This document shows positions 44,569 through 53,061 of a stretch of 64,000 bases of DNA, one piece after another. The DNA comes from Seohaeicola saemankumensis (GTDB lineage: Bacteria; Pseudomonadota; Alphaproteobacteria; Rhodobacterales; Rhodobacteraceae). A program made the position numbers and the translations under genes. The stretch spans positions 1 to 64,000 of the forward strand of contig NZ_JAIUZI010000002.1 in NCBI RefSeq assembly GCF_020171285.1. Reading direction: 5' to 3'. Under the pieces are notes generated by a model. It searched no databases and had not been told where the DNA came from. It worked only from the letters and a program-made list of their open reading frames with translations. Position 1 is the stretch's first letter, and every line of letters starts with the position of its first letter.

Positions 44569-45545
44569 GCCATCTCCTTGCGCGTTTTATAGATCAGGTG
44601 CAGGAACAGCGGCGCGCCGACCAGCGCCATCAGCACGCCGAGTTTCAGGTCGCGGTCGGGCAGCAATTCGCGCACGGCGATGTCGGCGGCCAGAACCATG
44701 GCGGCACCGCCCAGGGCCGAGGCCCACAAGAGCGCCGATGGGCGGGCGCCGACCAGGGGGCGCAGCAGGTGCGGCACCACCAGCCCGACAAAGCCGATGG
44801 CCCCGGCCACGGCGGTGGCGGCGCCGACGCAGGCGGCGGTGCCGAGGATCAGCCGCAGGCGCAGGGCGCGCAGGTTGATCCCCATCGCCTGCGCCGCGTC
44901 CTCGCCCAGCGTGAGCGCGTTCAGCCCGCGCCCGACACTGGCCAGCAGCGCCCAGCCAATCGCCATGAAGGGCAGCGCCAGCCAGACATGGGCAAAGGAA
45001 CGGTCGGCCAGCGAACCCATCATCCAGAACACGATATCAGCGGCGGCGAAGGGGTTGGGCGAGAGGTTGAGCACCAGAGAGGTCAGCGCCGAGGCCAGCG
45101 CCGAAATCGCGATCCCGGCGAGGATCAGGGTGATCGAGGCCCCGCGTGGCCCGGCCAGGGCGAGGATCAGCAGCACCGCGAGCACCGCCATGCCCAGCGC
45201 CGCCAGCGGCAGGGCGAGCGCGAAAGACAGGCTGAGGCCGGTCTGGATCGCCAGCACCGCGCCCAGCGCCGCCGCGCCCGACACCCCGATCAGGCCGGGT
45301 TCGGCCAGCGGGTTGCGCAGGTAGCCCTGCAGCGCCGCGCCCGACAGGCCCAGCGAGGCACCGACCATGACGGCCAGCAAAGCGCGGGGCAGGCGGATTT
45401 CACGCATCACGATGGTGACGGGGGTGCCGTCGTCGGCAAAGAGCGCGCCCAGCGCCCTCCAGGGGGGCACCTGGGAATAGCCGCTGATCAGCGAGCCGAT
45501 GAACAGCACCACCACCAGCGCCGAGAGGCCCAGCGCCAGCCTCAT
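44565..45545 (-). CDS. btuC: Cobalamin ABC transporter permease BtuC
   Basis: This 326-residue permease of the FecCD family has about ten membrane segments and the motifs LPRALLAVMVGASLGLSGAALQGY, NPLAEPGLIGVSGAAALGA and IGFVGLVVPHLLRPLVG. It forms the inner-membrane channel for cobalamin or cobinamide. Both ends overlap neighbours in ATGA. The C-terminus is Lys/Arg-rich (YKTRKEMA). Confidence 0.93.
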   Translation of the reverse strand: MRLALGLSALVVVLFIGSLISGYSQVPPWRALGALFADDGTPVTIVMREIRLPRALLAVMVGASLGLSGAALQGYLRNPLAEPGLIGVSGAAALGAVLAIQTGLSLSFALALPLAALGMAVLAVLLILALAGPRGASITLILAGIAISALASALTSLVLNLSPNPFAAADIVFWMMGSLADRSFAHVWLALPFMAIGWALLASVGRGLNALTLGEDAAQAMGINLRALRLRLILGTAACVGAATAVAGAIGFVGLVVPHLLRPLVGARPSALLWASALGGAAMVLAADIAVRELLPDRDLKLGVLMALVGAPLFLHLIYKTRKEMA

Positions 45546-46390
45546 TGGGCGGCCTGCATCGACAGGCGCAGGTCACGCATGTCGCGGATCGCGTTCAGCA
45601 CCTGCGGCGTGCCGCAGATCCAGTCGCGGTCGGTGAGGGTTCCGGCGACGCGGGTCTCGGTCAGCGTGCGCAGGGCGGGATGGGTCAGGTTGTCTTCGGC
45701 GCGGGACTGGCCGGGATAGTCGCGGCCGCGCACGATCACGTCCGGCCCTAGCATGACCAGCTGTTCCAGCGGCAGCGCGCCGCCCCAGTCCAGTCCGACC
45801 TCGGTGGCGATGTTGTCGAAGCCGGCGGCGTTCAGGATCGCACCCGCCAGCGACTGGTCGCCGAGGGTGAAGCTGTTGACGTAGTAGAGCGCGGCGCGGG
45901 GGCGGGTATCGGGCGCGCGGCTGAGCTCGGCCAGATCGGCGCGAAAGCTGGCGACCATCTGCTCCGCCTGCGCCTCGCGGCCCAGCAGCGCCCCCATGCG
46001 GGTGATCCGGTCGGGGATGTCGTCGAGCGAGCGGGCGGGGGCGAAGAGTTCCACCTGCATGCCCAGCCCGCGCAGCATCTGCACGGTGGCGTCGGCGGTG
46101 AAGGTGCCGGCGAGCACCAGATCGGGGTTCAGCAGGAACACCTCTTCGGCGCCCGATCCGTTGGTGGGATAGGCGCGGGCGGCGTCGGCCATGGCCGAGC
46201 TGTCGGGGTCATGGGCCAGCCGCGACACCGACACCAGCTGGCCGGGCGCGGCCAGCGCCAGCGCCAGCTGATCGGTGCAGAGGTTGACCGAAACGACCCG
46301 CCGAGGCGCGTCGCCCCAGGCCGCCGCGCCGGTCAGCACCAGCGCGGCGAGGGTGCTGAGCGCCCTAGAAGGTCGCACGGAGCCCAACAT
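45542..46390 (-). CDS. btuF: Cobalamin periplasmic binding protein BtuF
   Basis: This 282-residue periplasmic receptor of the BtuF/FhuD class has a signal peptide of about 28 residues. RRVVSVNLCTDQLALALA and VFLLNPDLVLAGTF are characteristic, as is the final GTPQVLNAIRDM. The ATG at 46390 lies inside the end of btuB (26-base overlap) and is chosen because it starts the signal peptide. It hands corrinoid to BtuCD. Confidence 0.88.
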   Translation of the reverse strand: MLGSVRPSRALSTLAALVLTGAAAWGDAPRRVVSVNLCTDQLALALAAPGQLVSVSRLAHDPDSSAMADAARAYPTNGSGAEEVFLLNPDLVLAGTFTADATVQMLRGLGMQVELFAPARSLDDIPDRITRMGALLGREAQAEQMVASFRADLAELSRAPDTRPRAALYYVNSFTLGDQSLAGAILNAAGFDNIATEVGLDWGGALPLEQLVMLGPDVIVRGRDYPGQSRAEDNLTHPALRTLTETRVAGTLTDRDWICGTPQVLNAIRDMRDLRLSMQAAQ

Positions 46391-48206
46391 AGGCTGCGCG
46401 GCCGGAGGCGTTGTAATTGGCGGAGGTTTCGTAATCCTCGTCAAAGAGGTTCTCGACCCGCAGGTACAGCTCGGCATTGTCCGATACCGCGTAGTTCACC
46501 GAGGCGTTGACCACCGTGTAGTCCTCCATCACCGTGCCGAATTCCGCCGGGCGGTCGGCCACGTGGCGCAGGTTGATGTTGCCGCCCCAGCCGTTGGCAA
46601 AGGCCGCGTCCAGACCCAGCACGAAATCATGCCCCGGCACCCGCAGCAGGCGCGCGCCGGTGGCGTCCTTGGCATCGGTATAGGTGTAATTGCCGTAGAG
46701 CGCGAGACTGTCGCTGAACGCCCACTGGCCCGACAGTTCGATGCCCTTGGAGGTCGAGGTGCCGGCGACCTGCTGGTACTGGCCGGTGAAGGGCAGCGGG
46801 AAGGAGGTCAGCGTGACGAACTGGATCAGGTTGTCGATCTCGGTGTAGAACGCGGTCGCCTTGACGAAGGCGGCGGCGTTGAACTGGTGTTCGACGCCCA
46901 GTTCGAAGCTGGTGCTTTCCTCGGGCTGCAGGTTGGGATTGCCGTAGAGCGTGCTGTTGAGCTCGTAAAGCGAGGGCGCGCGGAAGCCGGTGGCGGCCAC
47001 GGCGCGCAGGGTGGTGGCATCGGTCACCCGGTAGGCGGCGGCCAGCCGCCCGGTCAGGTTGCCGCCAAAGGTCGAGTGATCGTCGTAGCGCAGCGAGGCG
47101 GCCAGGTCGATGTCGGCGGTGGGGGCATAGAGCAGTTCGCCAAACAGGCCGGTGTTGTCAGTGGAGCCGCTGTCGAAGCCGGAATCGAAGGTTTCGCGTT
47201 CCCAGTCGGCACCCCAGCTGTAGCTGAGCACGGCGGACTGGTCGTAGGTGCCGACGTAGTCGAGGCGCCGGCGGGTGCCGTCGAAGGGGGTGACGAAACC
47301 GTTGGAGTTGCTGGTGCGGTCGGCCGAGAAATACTGGGCTGAGATCGTGTGGTCGACCGCGCCGGTCTGGAATTCGGCGTATCCGCGCAGGGCGTGGGTC
47401 TTGTTGGTGTTGAATTCGTCGTAGGGCGGGGCGCCGTCGCCGCCGAATTCGTCGAAATCGCCCTCCGCGTCGAGCGCGAAGGCGGCAATCCCGAGTTTAA
47501 GGGTGTCGGTGGCCATGATGTCGGCCGAGAAGTTCAGCTGGGTCGCCTGGTAGCCATCGGGTTCGCTGCCCGTGGCACGCGACGAGAAGCCGTCGGTGGT
47601 GACCCGGTTGAGGGTGAACGAGAGCCCGCCCCGGTCGCCCCGGTGGCCGATGGTGGCGGCGCCGCGCCAGGTGTCGAAGCTGCCGCCTTCGGCGGCCAGC
47701 GTGACCTGGGTGCCCGGTTCCTCGGGTGGTTGCGCGGTGGTGATGGAGACGACACCGGCGACGGCGCGCGAGCCGTAGAGCGAGGAGGAGGAGCCCTTGA
47801 GCACCTCGATGCGGCTGATGCCGGTGGTGGTCAGCCCGCCCCAGTTGAACTGGGTCTGGGTCGAGGAGGGGTCGGTCACGTCGATGCCGTCGACCAGCAC
47901 CTTGATGTATTTGCCGTCGAGCCCGCGGATGCGCAGGGTGGTCGAGGACCCCAGCCCGCCATTTGCGCTGACCGAGATGCCGGGCAGCCGGGCGAGGTAT
48001 TCGGCGATGGTGGTTTCGGGCGCGGCCTCGAGCTGTTCCTCGGTGATCACCTCGACGGTGGCGCCGGTCTGGTTCAGCGCCTGTTCCTCGCCCGAGATCG
48101 TGGCCGAGGAAACGGTGATGGTGTCGAGGTCAAAGACCTCTTCCGACAGGGCGGGATGGGCGGCGAGCAGGGCGAACGCGGAGGCGGTGGCCAGGTATCT
48201 TTTCAT
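46365..48206 (-). CDS. btuB: TonB-dependent cobalamin receptor BtuB
   Basis: This 613-residue outer-membrane receptor has a signal peptide, a TonB box near DLDTITVSS, a plug domain (about 45-160; LRIRGLDGKYIKVLVDGIDV) and a 22-strand barrel ending in the terminal phenylalanine signature (AYVGLRATF). The length fits BtuB. The ATG at 48206 is preceded by AAAGGACCG. It is the first gene of the operon, 137 bases downstream of the cobalamin riboswitch, and it overlaps btuF. Confidence 0.92.
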   Translation of the reverse strand: MKRYLATASAFALLAAHPALSEEVFDLDTITVSSATISGEEQALNQTGATVEVITEEQLEAAPETTIAEYLARLPGISVSANGGLGSSTTLRIRGLDGKYIKVLVDGIDVTDPSSTQTQFNWGGLTTTGISRIEVLKGSSSSLYGSRAVAGVVSITTAQPPEEPGTQVTLAAEGGSFDTWRGAATIGHRGDRGGLSFTLNRVTTDGFSSRATGSEPDGYQATQLNFSADIMATDTLKLGIAAFALDAEGDFDEFGGDGAPPYDEFNTNKTHALRGYAEFQTGAVDHTISAQYFSADRTSNSNGFVTPFDGTRRRLDYVGTYDQSAVLSYSWGADWERETFDSGFDSGSTDNTGLFGELLYAPTADIDLAASLRYDDHSTFGGNLTGRLAAAYRVTDATTLRAVAATGFRAPSLYELNSTLYGNPNLQPEESTSFELGVEHQFNAAAFVKATAFYTEIDNLIQFVTLTSFPLPFTGQYQQVAGTSTSKGIELSGQWAFSDSLALYGNYTYTDAKDATGARLLRVPGHDFVLGLDAAFANGWGGNINLRHVADRPAEFGTVMEDYTVVNASVNYAVSDNAELYLRVENLFDEDYETSANYNASGRAAYVGLRATF

Positions 48207-48342
48207 GGTGTCGGTCCTTTCCAGACCTTGAGTGAGGGATGTTTGGAAAGGCCGGAGGGCTTCCGCAAACGGTGAGTCGGATGCCACCATTACGGAACGA
48301 ATGCCGCCCATCTGACGCGCCCCGCGCCGGATGAAGGTGATC

Positions 48343-48520
48343 GCCCTGGCAGGTCTCCTGACTTGCGGGTCACCGCGCGGTCCGGACCTTCCCGAGCCGT
48401 CTGGGCCCAGTGGTATCTGCCGGTCGCGCTCTCCGCCTACAGTTGCGGGGGCAGTCGTGGAATGGGCCGTCTATGGCCGCACCACGTTCCCTTTAACGGC
48501 GACTCGCATCGCCGAACCAA
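48343..48520 (-). ncRNA. Cobalamin riboswitch upstream of btuB
   Basis: On the minus strand the conserved pieces appear in order: TTAAAGGGAA with GTGGTGCGG, the CTGCCCCCGCAACTG block (48440-48453), the B12-box-like GATACCACTGGGCCC (48403-48417), and the terminal AAGTCAGGAGACCTGCC (48347-48363). The 3' end lies 137 bases before btuB. Adenosylcobalamin binding would shut down btuB-F-C-D-cbiZ. The box reads ACCACTG rather than the commoner GCCACTG. Confidence 0.92.
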
Positions 48521-48651
48521 AGCAGGGCCGGGGATACGCGGTGTCGGTCCGTCGATCAAGCCCCTTGCGTGCACACGCGGTCTTGCGATGCCCGGGCGGG
48601 CCTTGTATCCCGCAGGCTCATGTCCTTTTCCCTGCTTCACGGAGCCCCGAG
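48521..48651 (+). promoter_or_regulatory. Spacer between the riboswitch and the gapR-like gene
   Basis: This 131-base stretch must hold both the btuB-operon promoter (leftward) and the gapR-like promoter (rightward). GGAGCCCCGAG supplies the ribosome binding site of the latter. I see no strong palindrome. Confidence 0.4.
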
Positions 48652-48912
48652 ATGACCGACACCAATACCGATGCCAGCTATCGCGTGACCGCCGGCGAAT
48701 TGCGCCAGTTCATCGAGCGCTTCGAGCGGCTGGACGCCGAGAAGAAGGACATCGCCGAGCAGCAGAAAGAGGTCATGGCCGAGGCCAAGGCGCGCGGCTA
48801 TGACACCAAGGTGATCCGCAAGGTGATCGCCCTGCGCAAGCGCGACGCCGACGACATCGCCGAGGAAGAGGCGGTGCTGGAGATGTACAAGGAAGCGCTG
48901 GGCATGACCTGA
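48652..48912 (+). CDS. GapR-like DNA-binding protein (DUF2312)
   Basis: This 86-residue helical protein of the DUF2312/UPF0335 family is close to GapR of Caulobacter: VTAGELRQFIERFERLDAEKKDIAEQ, then EAKARGYDTKVIRKVIALRK and EEEAVLEMYKEALGM. GapR clamps overtwisted AT-rich DNA ahead of replication and transcription and helps topoisomerases. The ATG at 48652 follows CGGAGCCCCGAG. It is a stand-alone gene ending just before a bidirectional hairpin and the convergent modC. Confidence 0.92.
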   Translation: MTDTNTDASYRVTAGELRQFIERFERLDAEKKDIAEQQKEVMAEAKARGYDTKVIRKVIALRKRDADDIAEEEAVLEMYKEALGMT

Positions 48913-48921
48913 ACCGGGCCG

Positions 48922-48943
48922 GGCGCGCCGGACCCGGCGCGCC
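48922..48943. terminator. GC hairpin between the gapR-like gene and modC
   Basis: GGCGCGCCG-GACC-CGGCGCGCC is a perfect 9-pair stem in the 42-base gap between convergent genes. It lacks a T run on either strand, so its strength as a terminator is uncertain. Confidence 0.6.
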
Positions 48944-48954
48944 GCGTCCCGCGA

Positions 48955-50043
48955 TCAGCCCGCGCCGACGTCTGTGCGCGCGACCGAGACCGATTTGACC
49001 ACGGCATAGACCTGCTGGCCCGGCGCCAGCTCAAGCGCGGTGGCCGAGCGGCGGGTGATCCGCGCCAGCAGCCGGTCATCGCCGCATTGCATCTGCACGA
49101 TGACGCCGGGGCCTTCGCCGCCGCGCAAGGCCAGCACGGTGGCGGGCAGGATATTGAGCGCCGAGAGCCCGGTGGGGGCGTCGCGCGCCACGATCACGTC
49201 ATGGGCCAGGATGCGGACGCGGGTGGGGCTGCCCGGGGCGGTGTCCATCGCCGGCAGGAACAGCCGCCCGCCCGACACGCTGAGTTCGGTCAGCCCGTCG
49301 TCATGGTGACGTGCCACGGTTGCGGGCACCACGGCGCCGGCCTCGCGCAGGCCCAGCTGGCGCACCATCGCGGGGTCCGACAGCACCCGCTCGGCCGGCC
49401 CGGTGCGGGCGACGCGGCCCTGTTCCAGCACGACGACGGTGGTGGCCAGCCGCGCCACCTCGGCCACCGAGTGGCTGACATAGAGCATAGGGATGTCGGT
49501 CTGGTCGCGCAGGGTTTCGAGATAGGGCAGGATTTCCTGCTTGCGGGCGGTGTCCAGCGCCGCGAGCGGTTCATCGAGCAGCAGCATCCGGGGGCGGGAC
49601 AACAGCGCCCGGCCAATCGCCACCCGCTGTTTCTCGCCCCCCGACAACCCGCCGGGGCGGCGGTCGAGCAGCGGGGCGATGCCCAGCAGATCGCAGACCT
49701 CGTCCAGCGAGGGGCCGGGGGCATCGGCGGGCGCGAAGCGCAGCCCGTAGGTCAGGTTCTGGCGCACCGAGAGATGCGGGAACAGCCGGGCCTCCTGAAA
49801 CACATAGCCCAGCCGCCGCTTGTGGGTGGGCAGATGCAGCCGCCGTTCGGCGTCAAACAGGGTCTCGCCCTCCACCACGATGCGCCCCGATCGCGGGCGC
49901 AGCAGGCCCGAGACCGCGTTGACCACGGTGGTCTTGCCGGTGCCCGACTGGCCAAAGAGCGCGGTAATGCCGCCGGGCGCCTCAAACGCGACCCGCAGAT
50001 CGAACCCGGCCAGCGGGTGGGCGATATCGACGCTGAGGCTCAT
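48955..50043 (-). CDS. modC: Molybdate ABC transporter ATP-binding protein ModC
   Basis: This 362-residue ATPase has Walker A GQSGTGKTT, signature LSGGEKQRVAIGRALL, Walker B MLLLDEPLAALD and a C-terminal TOBE (molybdate-binding) domain at about 290-358 (SALNILPATVLALR). The length and TOBE domain are characteristic of ModC. Its ATG overlaps the modB stop. Molybdate import fits the need for the molybdenum enzyme SoxC in this genome. Confidence 0.94.
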   Translation of the reverse strand: MSLSVDIAHPLAGFDLRVAFEAPGGITALFGQSGTGKTTVVNAVSGLLRPRSGRIVVEGETLFDAERRLHLPTHKRRLGYVFQEARLFPHLSVRQNLTYGLRFAPADAPGPSLDEVCDLLGIAPLLDRRPGGLSGGEKQRVAIGRALLSRPRMLLLDEPLAALDTARKQEILPYLETLRDQTDIPMLYVSHSVAEVARLATTVVVLEQGRVARTGPAERVLSDPAMVRQLGLREAGAVVPATVARHHDDGLTELSVSGGRLFLPAMDTAPGSPTRVRILAHDVIVARDAPTGLSALNILPATVLALRGGEGPGVIVQMQCGDDRLLARITRRSATALELAPGQQVYAVVKSVSVARTDVGAG

Positions 50044-50738
50044 GCGCCCGCCGCCCTGCGGATGGCGCGCCGCGCCAGGAGTTCCGAGGCCACCAGCGCG
50101 CCCATCGCGACCGCGACCGAAACCACGACCAGCCGCAGCGCGGCGGTTTCCGCGCCGGGCACCTGCAGGAAGGTATAGATCGCCGAGGGCAGCGTCTGGG
50201 TCTGGCCGGGGATGTTGGAGACAAAGGTGATGGTGGCGCCGAATTCGCCCATCGCCTTGGCAAAGGCAAGCACCGCACCGGCGATCACCCCGGGCAGGAT
50301 CAGCGGCAGGGTGACGGTGGCAAAGACCTGCAGCCGCGCCGCGCCCAGCGTCGCGGCGGCCTCTTCCAGTTTCGGGTCGACCGCCTCGATCGCCAGCCGG
50401 ATCGCGCGCACCATCAGCGGAAAGGCCATAATGGCGGCGGCCAGCGCCGCGCCGGTCCAGCGGAAGGCCAGCACCAGGCCAAATGTTTCGTCCAGCCAGC
50501 CGCCCAGCGCGCCGCGGCGGCCAAAGGTCAGGAGCAGAAGGTAGCCGGTGACAACCGGCGGCAGGATCAGCGGCAGGTGCACGAGCCCGTTCAGCACCTG
50601 TTTGCCACGAAACTCCCACCGGGCCAGCGCGTAGGCAATAAAGATGCCAAAGGGCAGGCTGAGCGCCACCGCCCAGAGCGAGACCTTGAGCGACAGCGCC
50701 ACCGCCTGCCATTCCTCGGGGCCGAGCCAGCCGGTCAT
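50040..50738 (-). CDS. modB: Molybdate ABC transporter permease ModB
   Basis: This 232-residue inner-membrane permease has about five segments and the EAA loop EEAAATLGAARLQVFATVTLP, followed by GAVLAFAKAMGEFGATITF, a ModB signature. The ATG at 50738 overlaps the modA stop and its stop overlaps the modC start. A much longer open frame on this strand runs into modA and is ignored. Confidence 0.94.
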   Translation of the reverse strand: MTGWLGPEEWQAVALSLKVSLWAVALSLPFGIFIAYALARWEFRGKQVLNGLVHLPLILPPVVTGYLLLLTFGRRGALGGWLDETFGLVLAFRWTGAALAAAIMAFPLMVRAIRLAIEAVDPKLEEAAATLGAARLQVFATVTLPLILPGVIAGAVLAFAKAMGEFGATITFVSNIPGQTQTLPSAIYTFLQVPGAETAALRLVVVSVAVAMGALVASELLARRAIRRAAGA

Positions 50739-51529
50739 TCGCCTGCCTCCGGCCCGGTTTCTGTCGCGGTCAGGGTGAACCCGTGGGCGGCAAAAAGCGC
50801 ACCGGCCTGCGGGCCGGAGAGGAAGGCCAGAAAGTCGCGGGCTTGCGGGCGGTCGGCCCCGGCGATGATCGCCACCGGGTAACGGATCGGCGGGTGGCTG
50901 TCTGGCGGGAACAGGCCGATCACGCGGACCTTGGGCTCGGCGGCGGCATCGGTGGCATAGACCACGCCCAGCGGGGTTTCCCCCAGCGCCACCAGCCGCA
51001 GCGCGGCGCGCACGTTGTCCGATTGCGCCAGCCGGTCGGCGACCTGATCCCAGAGGCCCAGCGACTGCAGCGCCGCCTTGCCATAGATCCCGGCGGGCAC
51101 GGCGTTTACCAGCGCCATCGACAGGCGCCCGTCGCCAAGGGCGCCGCGCAGATCGGCGCCGGGCGCGATCCGGGGCAGGTCGGTGCGCGCGCCGGGGCCG
51201 GCGATCAGGGCCAGACGGTTGCTCAGCAGATCGCGGCGGCTTGCCGGGGCAAGCAGGCCGTCGGCCTCCAGCACGTCCATCCATCCGGGATTGGCGGAGA
51301 AAAACAGGTCGGCCGGCGCCCCCTGCTGGATCTGCCGCGCCAGTGCCGAGCTGCCGGCGTAAGACAGCCGCAGCCGCGTGCCGGTCCGGTCGGAATACCG
51401 ATCGGCGACCTCATCCAGCGCGGTCTTGAGACTGGCGGCGGCAAAAACGGTGAGATCGGCCGCGCGGGCCGGCAGGGCCAAGGACGCGAGCAGCAGCGCC
51501 GCCACGAGCACCCGCGCCGCCGCCGTCAT
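50735..51529 (-). CDS. modA: Molybdate-binding periplasmic protein ModA
   Basis: This 264-residue receptor has a signal peptide ending LPARA and the ModA features DLTVFAAASLKTALDEV, AGSSALARQIQQGAPADLFFSAN and VYATDAAAEPKVRVIGLFP. It binds molybdate (or tungstate) oxyanions. The ATG at 51529 begins the signal peptide. The longer frame to 51676 is not supported. It leads modABC. Tandem CGTGCCAATTG repeats lie 22-44 bases upstream and may be an operator. Confidence 0.94.
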   Translation of the reverse strand: MTAAARVLVAALLLASLALPARAADLTVFAAASLKTALDEVADRYSDRTGTRLRLSYAGSSALARQIQQGAPADLFFSANPGWMDVLEADGLLAPASRRDLLSNRLALIAGPGARTDLPRIAPGADLRGALGDGRLSMALVNAVPAGIYGKAALQSLGLWDQVADRLAQSDNVRAALRLVALGETPLGVVYATDAAAEPKVRVIGLFPPDSHPPIRYPVAIIAGADRPQARDFLAFLSGPQAGALFAAHGFTLTATETGPEAGE

Positions 51530-51550
51530 CCTCGCCCCGCTGTGTCGCGC

Positions 51551-51573
51551 CGTGCCAATTGTCGTGCCAATTG
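51551..51573. promoter_or_regulatory. Tandem 11-base repeat upstream of modA
   Basis: CGTGCCAATTG occurs at 51551-51561 and 51563-51573 with a 12-base period. Each contains the dyad CAATTG. The position 22 bases before the modA start suggests an operator or upstream element for the mod operon. It is not an obvious ModE box. Confidence 0.5.
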
Positions 51574-51761
51574 CCTGAAGACCCGTGATCTGCCTGTCTT
51601 TCCGAATGCATAGCACCGGCGTCCGGCGATGTGCACCCCCCGCCGCAGACCGCCCCGTTCTGCGCAGCCGCGGCACTCCCGCCCGGCCTCACGGCATCAA
51701 AGATGCCGCTCGCCCGGTTGGGCCCGGCAGCGCGCGGGTAAACCCACGCGCTGCGCCCGCG

Positions 51762-51830
51762 TCCCCTTTCATCTCTTCGGCAAATACTCCGGGGGTGAGG
51801 CCGCCAGGCCGAGGGGGCAGCGCCCCCTTG
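51762..51830 (-). repeat. Extragenic repeat copy 4 (inverted)
   Basis: On the minus strand the core GGAGTATTTGCCGAAGAGATGA is followed by AAGGGG. It is preceded by CCCCC and by a GGGGGCGCTGCCCCC hairpin (51814-51828), the same composite as copies 1-3. It lies between modA and the sulfotransferase-like gene, in the 323-base gap 51530-51852. The rest of this gap has nothing recognisable. Confidence 0.8.
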
Positions 51831-51852
51831 CCCCTTTGCGTCCCATGCCGCC

Positions 51853-52728
51853 TCAGGGGCTGATCATCTGCACGCCGGGGATCCGCTGAATGCGGAACAC
51901 GTCTTCGTCATAGATCTCGGTCATCTCGTCGACCAAATCCTCGGTCCAGCCGGGCAGGTCGAGCTCTTCCTCGAGTTCGTCGTCGATGGCGAATTTGTCG
52001 AGGAAGGCGGCGATCACCCGGCGGCGCTGCATCTCGGTCAGCGTCGGGTTTTCGTGCAGGTAGACCCGGAACCGCTGCATGCCCTCCTTGGACATGATCT
52101 CGGACAGCAGATCAAACGTCCCGGCCATTTTCACGCTGGGTTCCAGACCCGCCAGTTCGCGGATCAGCTGACCCCAGATCAGCGGCAGGTCCTCGTTGCA
52201 CCAGACCGTCAGAGGCACATCCGGTGCGGCCTCGCGGATGCGCAGAAGCGTATCCGACCAGCGCAGGGCCAGCGGATCGATCGCACTGAGAATCTCGGTC
52301 TTGCGCTTGGGCGCGGCCTTTTGCAGGACCGCTGGCAGAAAGGTGGCCGGGTTGCGGATGGCCATGAACATTTCGACCTGGTCGAACTCGAACAGCTGGC
52401 GCAGATGGGTGATACGCTGGGGGCCGTCCGGGTACAGCCCGGTTTCACCCAGCGCGAAACGTTGCGAGCCAAAGAAATGTTCGTTCGACAGGATGACGCG
52501 GTCGGCGACCTCGTCATCGAGAATGGCATCGATCAGAACGTCGCGGGCGTCGGGCGCGGGGGTCGCCTCCTCCATCGCCTGAAAGGTGGATTTCAGCAGG
52601 AAACGGTAGTTGCTGGGCCCCGGGACCGCGACGCCCTGCGCCGAAAGCGTTTCCTTGTTGCGCAGCAGGCACCGCAACAGGCGGTCTTCGTCTGTGGCAT
52701 GTGCGCCCGTATGAACAATGACCTGCAT
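51853..52728 (-). CDS. Conserved protein with degenerate sulfotransferase-like fold
   Basis: This 291-residue soluble protein begins with VIVHTGAHATDEDRLLRCLL then NKETLSAQGVAVPGPSNY. This follows the layout of sulfotransferase-like proteins of Rhodobacterales (hIGtHKTGTT...L..n...L...Gv.yP), but the KTGTT PAPS loop is replaced by ATDED. A later FDQVEMFMAIRNPATFLP matches the second PAPS-binding region (RNP). It is therefore either inactive or has changed cofactor. The C-terminal third is acidic. It has no partner genes. Confidence 0.7.
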   Translation of the reverse strand: MQVIVHTGAHATDEDRLLRCLLRNKETLSAQGVAVPGPSNYRFLLKSTFQAMEEATPAPDARDVLIDAILDDEVADRVILSNEHFFGSQRFALGETGLYPDGPQRITHLRQLFEFDQVEMFMAIRNPATFLPAVLQKAAPKRKTEILSAIDPLALRWSDTLLRIREAAPDVPLTVWCNEDLPLIWGQLIRELAGLEPSVKMAGTFDLLSEIMSKEGMQRFRVYLHENPTLTEMQRRRVIAAFLDKFAIDDELEEELDLPGWTEDLVDEMTEIYDEDVFRIQRIPGVQMISP

Positions 52729-52985
52729 TCCGTCCCAAACCGCCCCGCCGTCTGACCCTGGTTCGGCAAGCAGTTACCGGTTCGGCTGCGACCAGTCAAA
52801 CAGCTTTGACCCAAGGCACCGCCGGCCGGCAGGCGCCGGCGGGCAAGCGCGCCGCAAACATGGGCCACGCAGCGGCGCAATTTTCGCCAAATCCCGCGTT
52901 TGAGGTGTTGAATGCCGCGCATGATCCGACTAAACCTGCGGTCTGTCGGGACACCACTCCCGGCGCGATGCAAGCCATCGGCAGT
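52729..52985. other. Gene-free spacer before tRNA-Thr
   Basis: These 257 bases contain a GC dyad near 52823-52845 (CGCCGGCCGGCAGGCGCCGGCG) and presumably the tRNA promoter. I see no open frame with a credible start. Confidence 0.5.
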
Positions 52986-53061
52986 GCCCCTATAGCTCAG
53001 CTGGTAGAGCAACTGATTTGTAATCAGTAGGTCCGCGGTTCGAGTCCGTGTGGGGGCACCA
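52986..53061 (+). tRNA. tRNA-Thr (anticodon TGT)
   Basis: A 76-base cloverleaf: acceptor GCCCCTA pairs with TGGGGGC, D-arm AGCTCAGCTGGTAGAGC, anticodon arm CTGATTTGTAATCAG with TGT, T-arm GGTTCGAGTCC, discriminator A and encoded CCA. It marks the left edge of the AT-richer, IS-littered region to the right. Confidence 0.97.
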
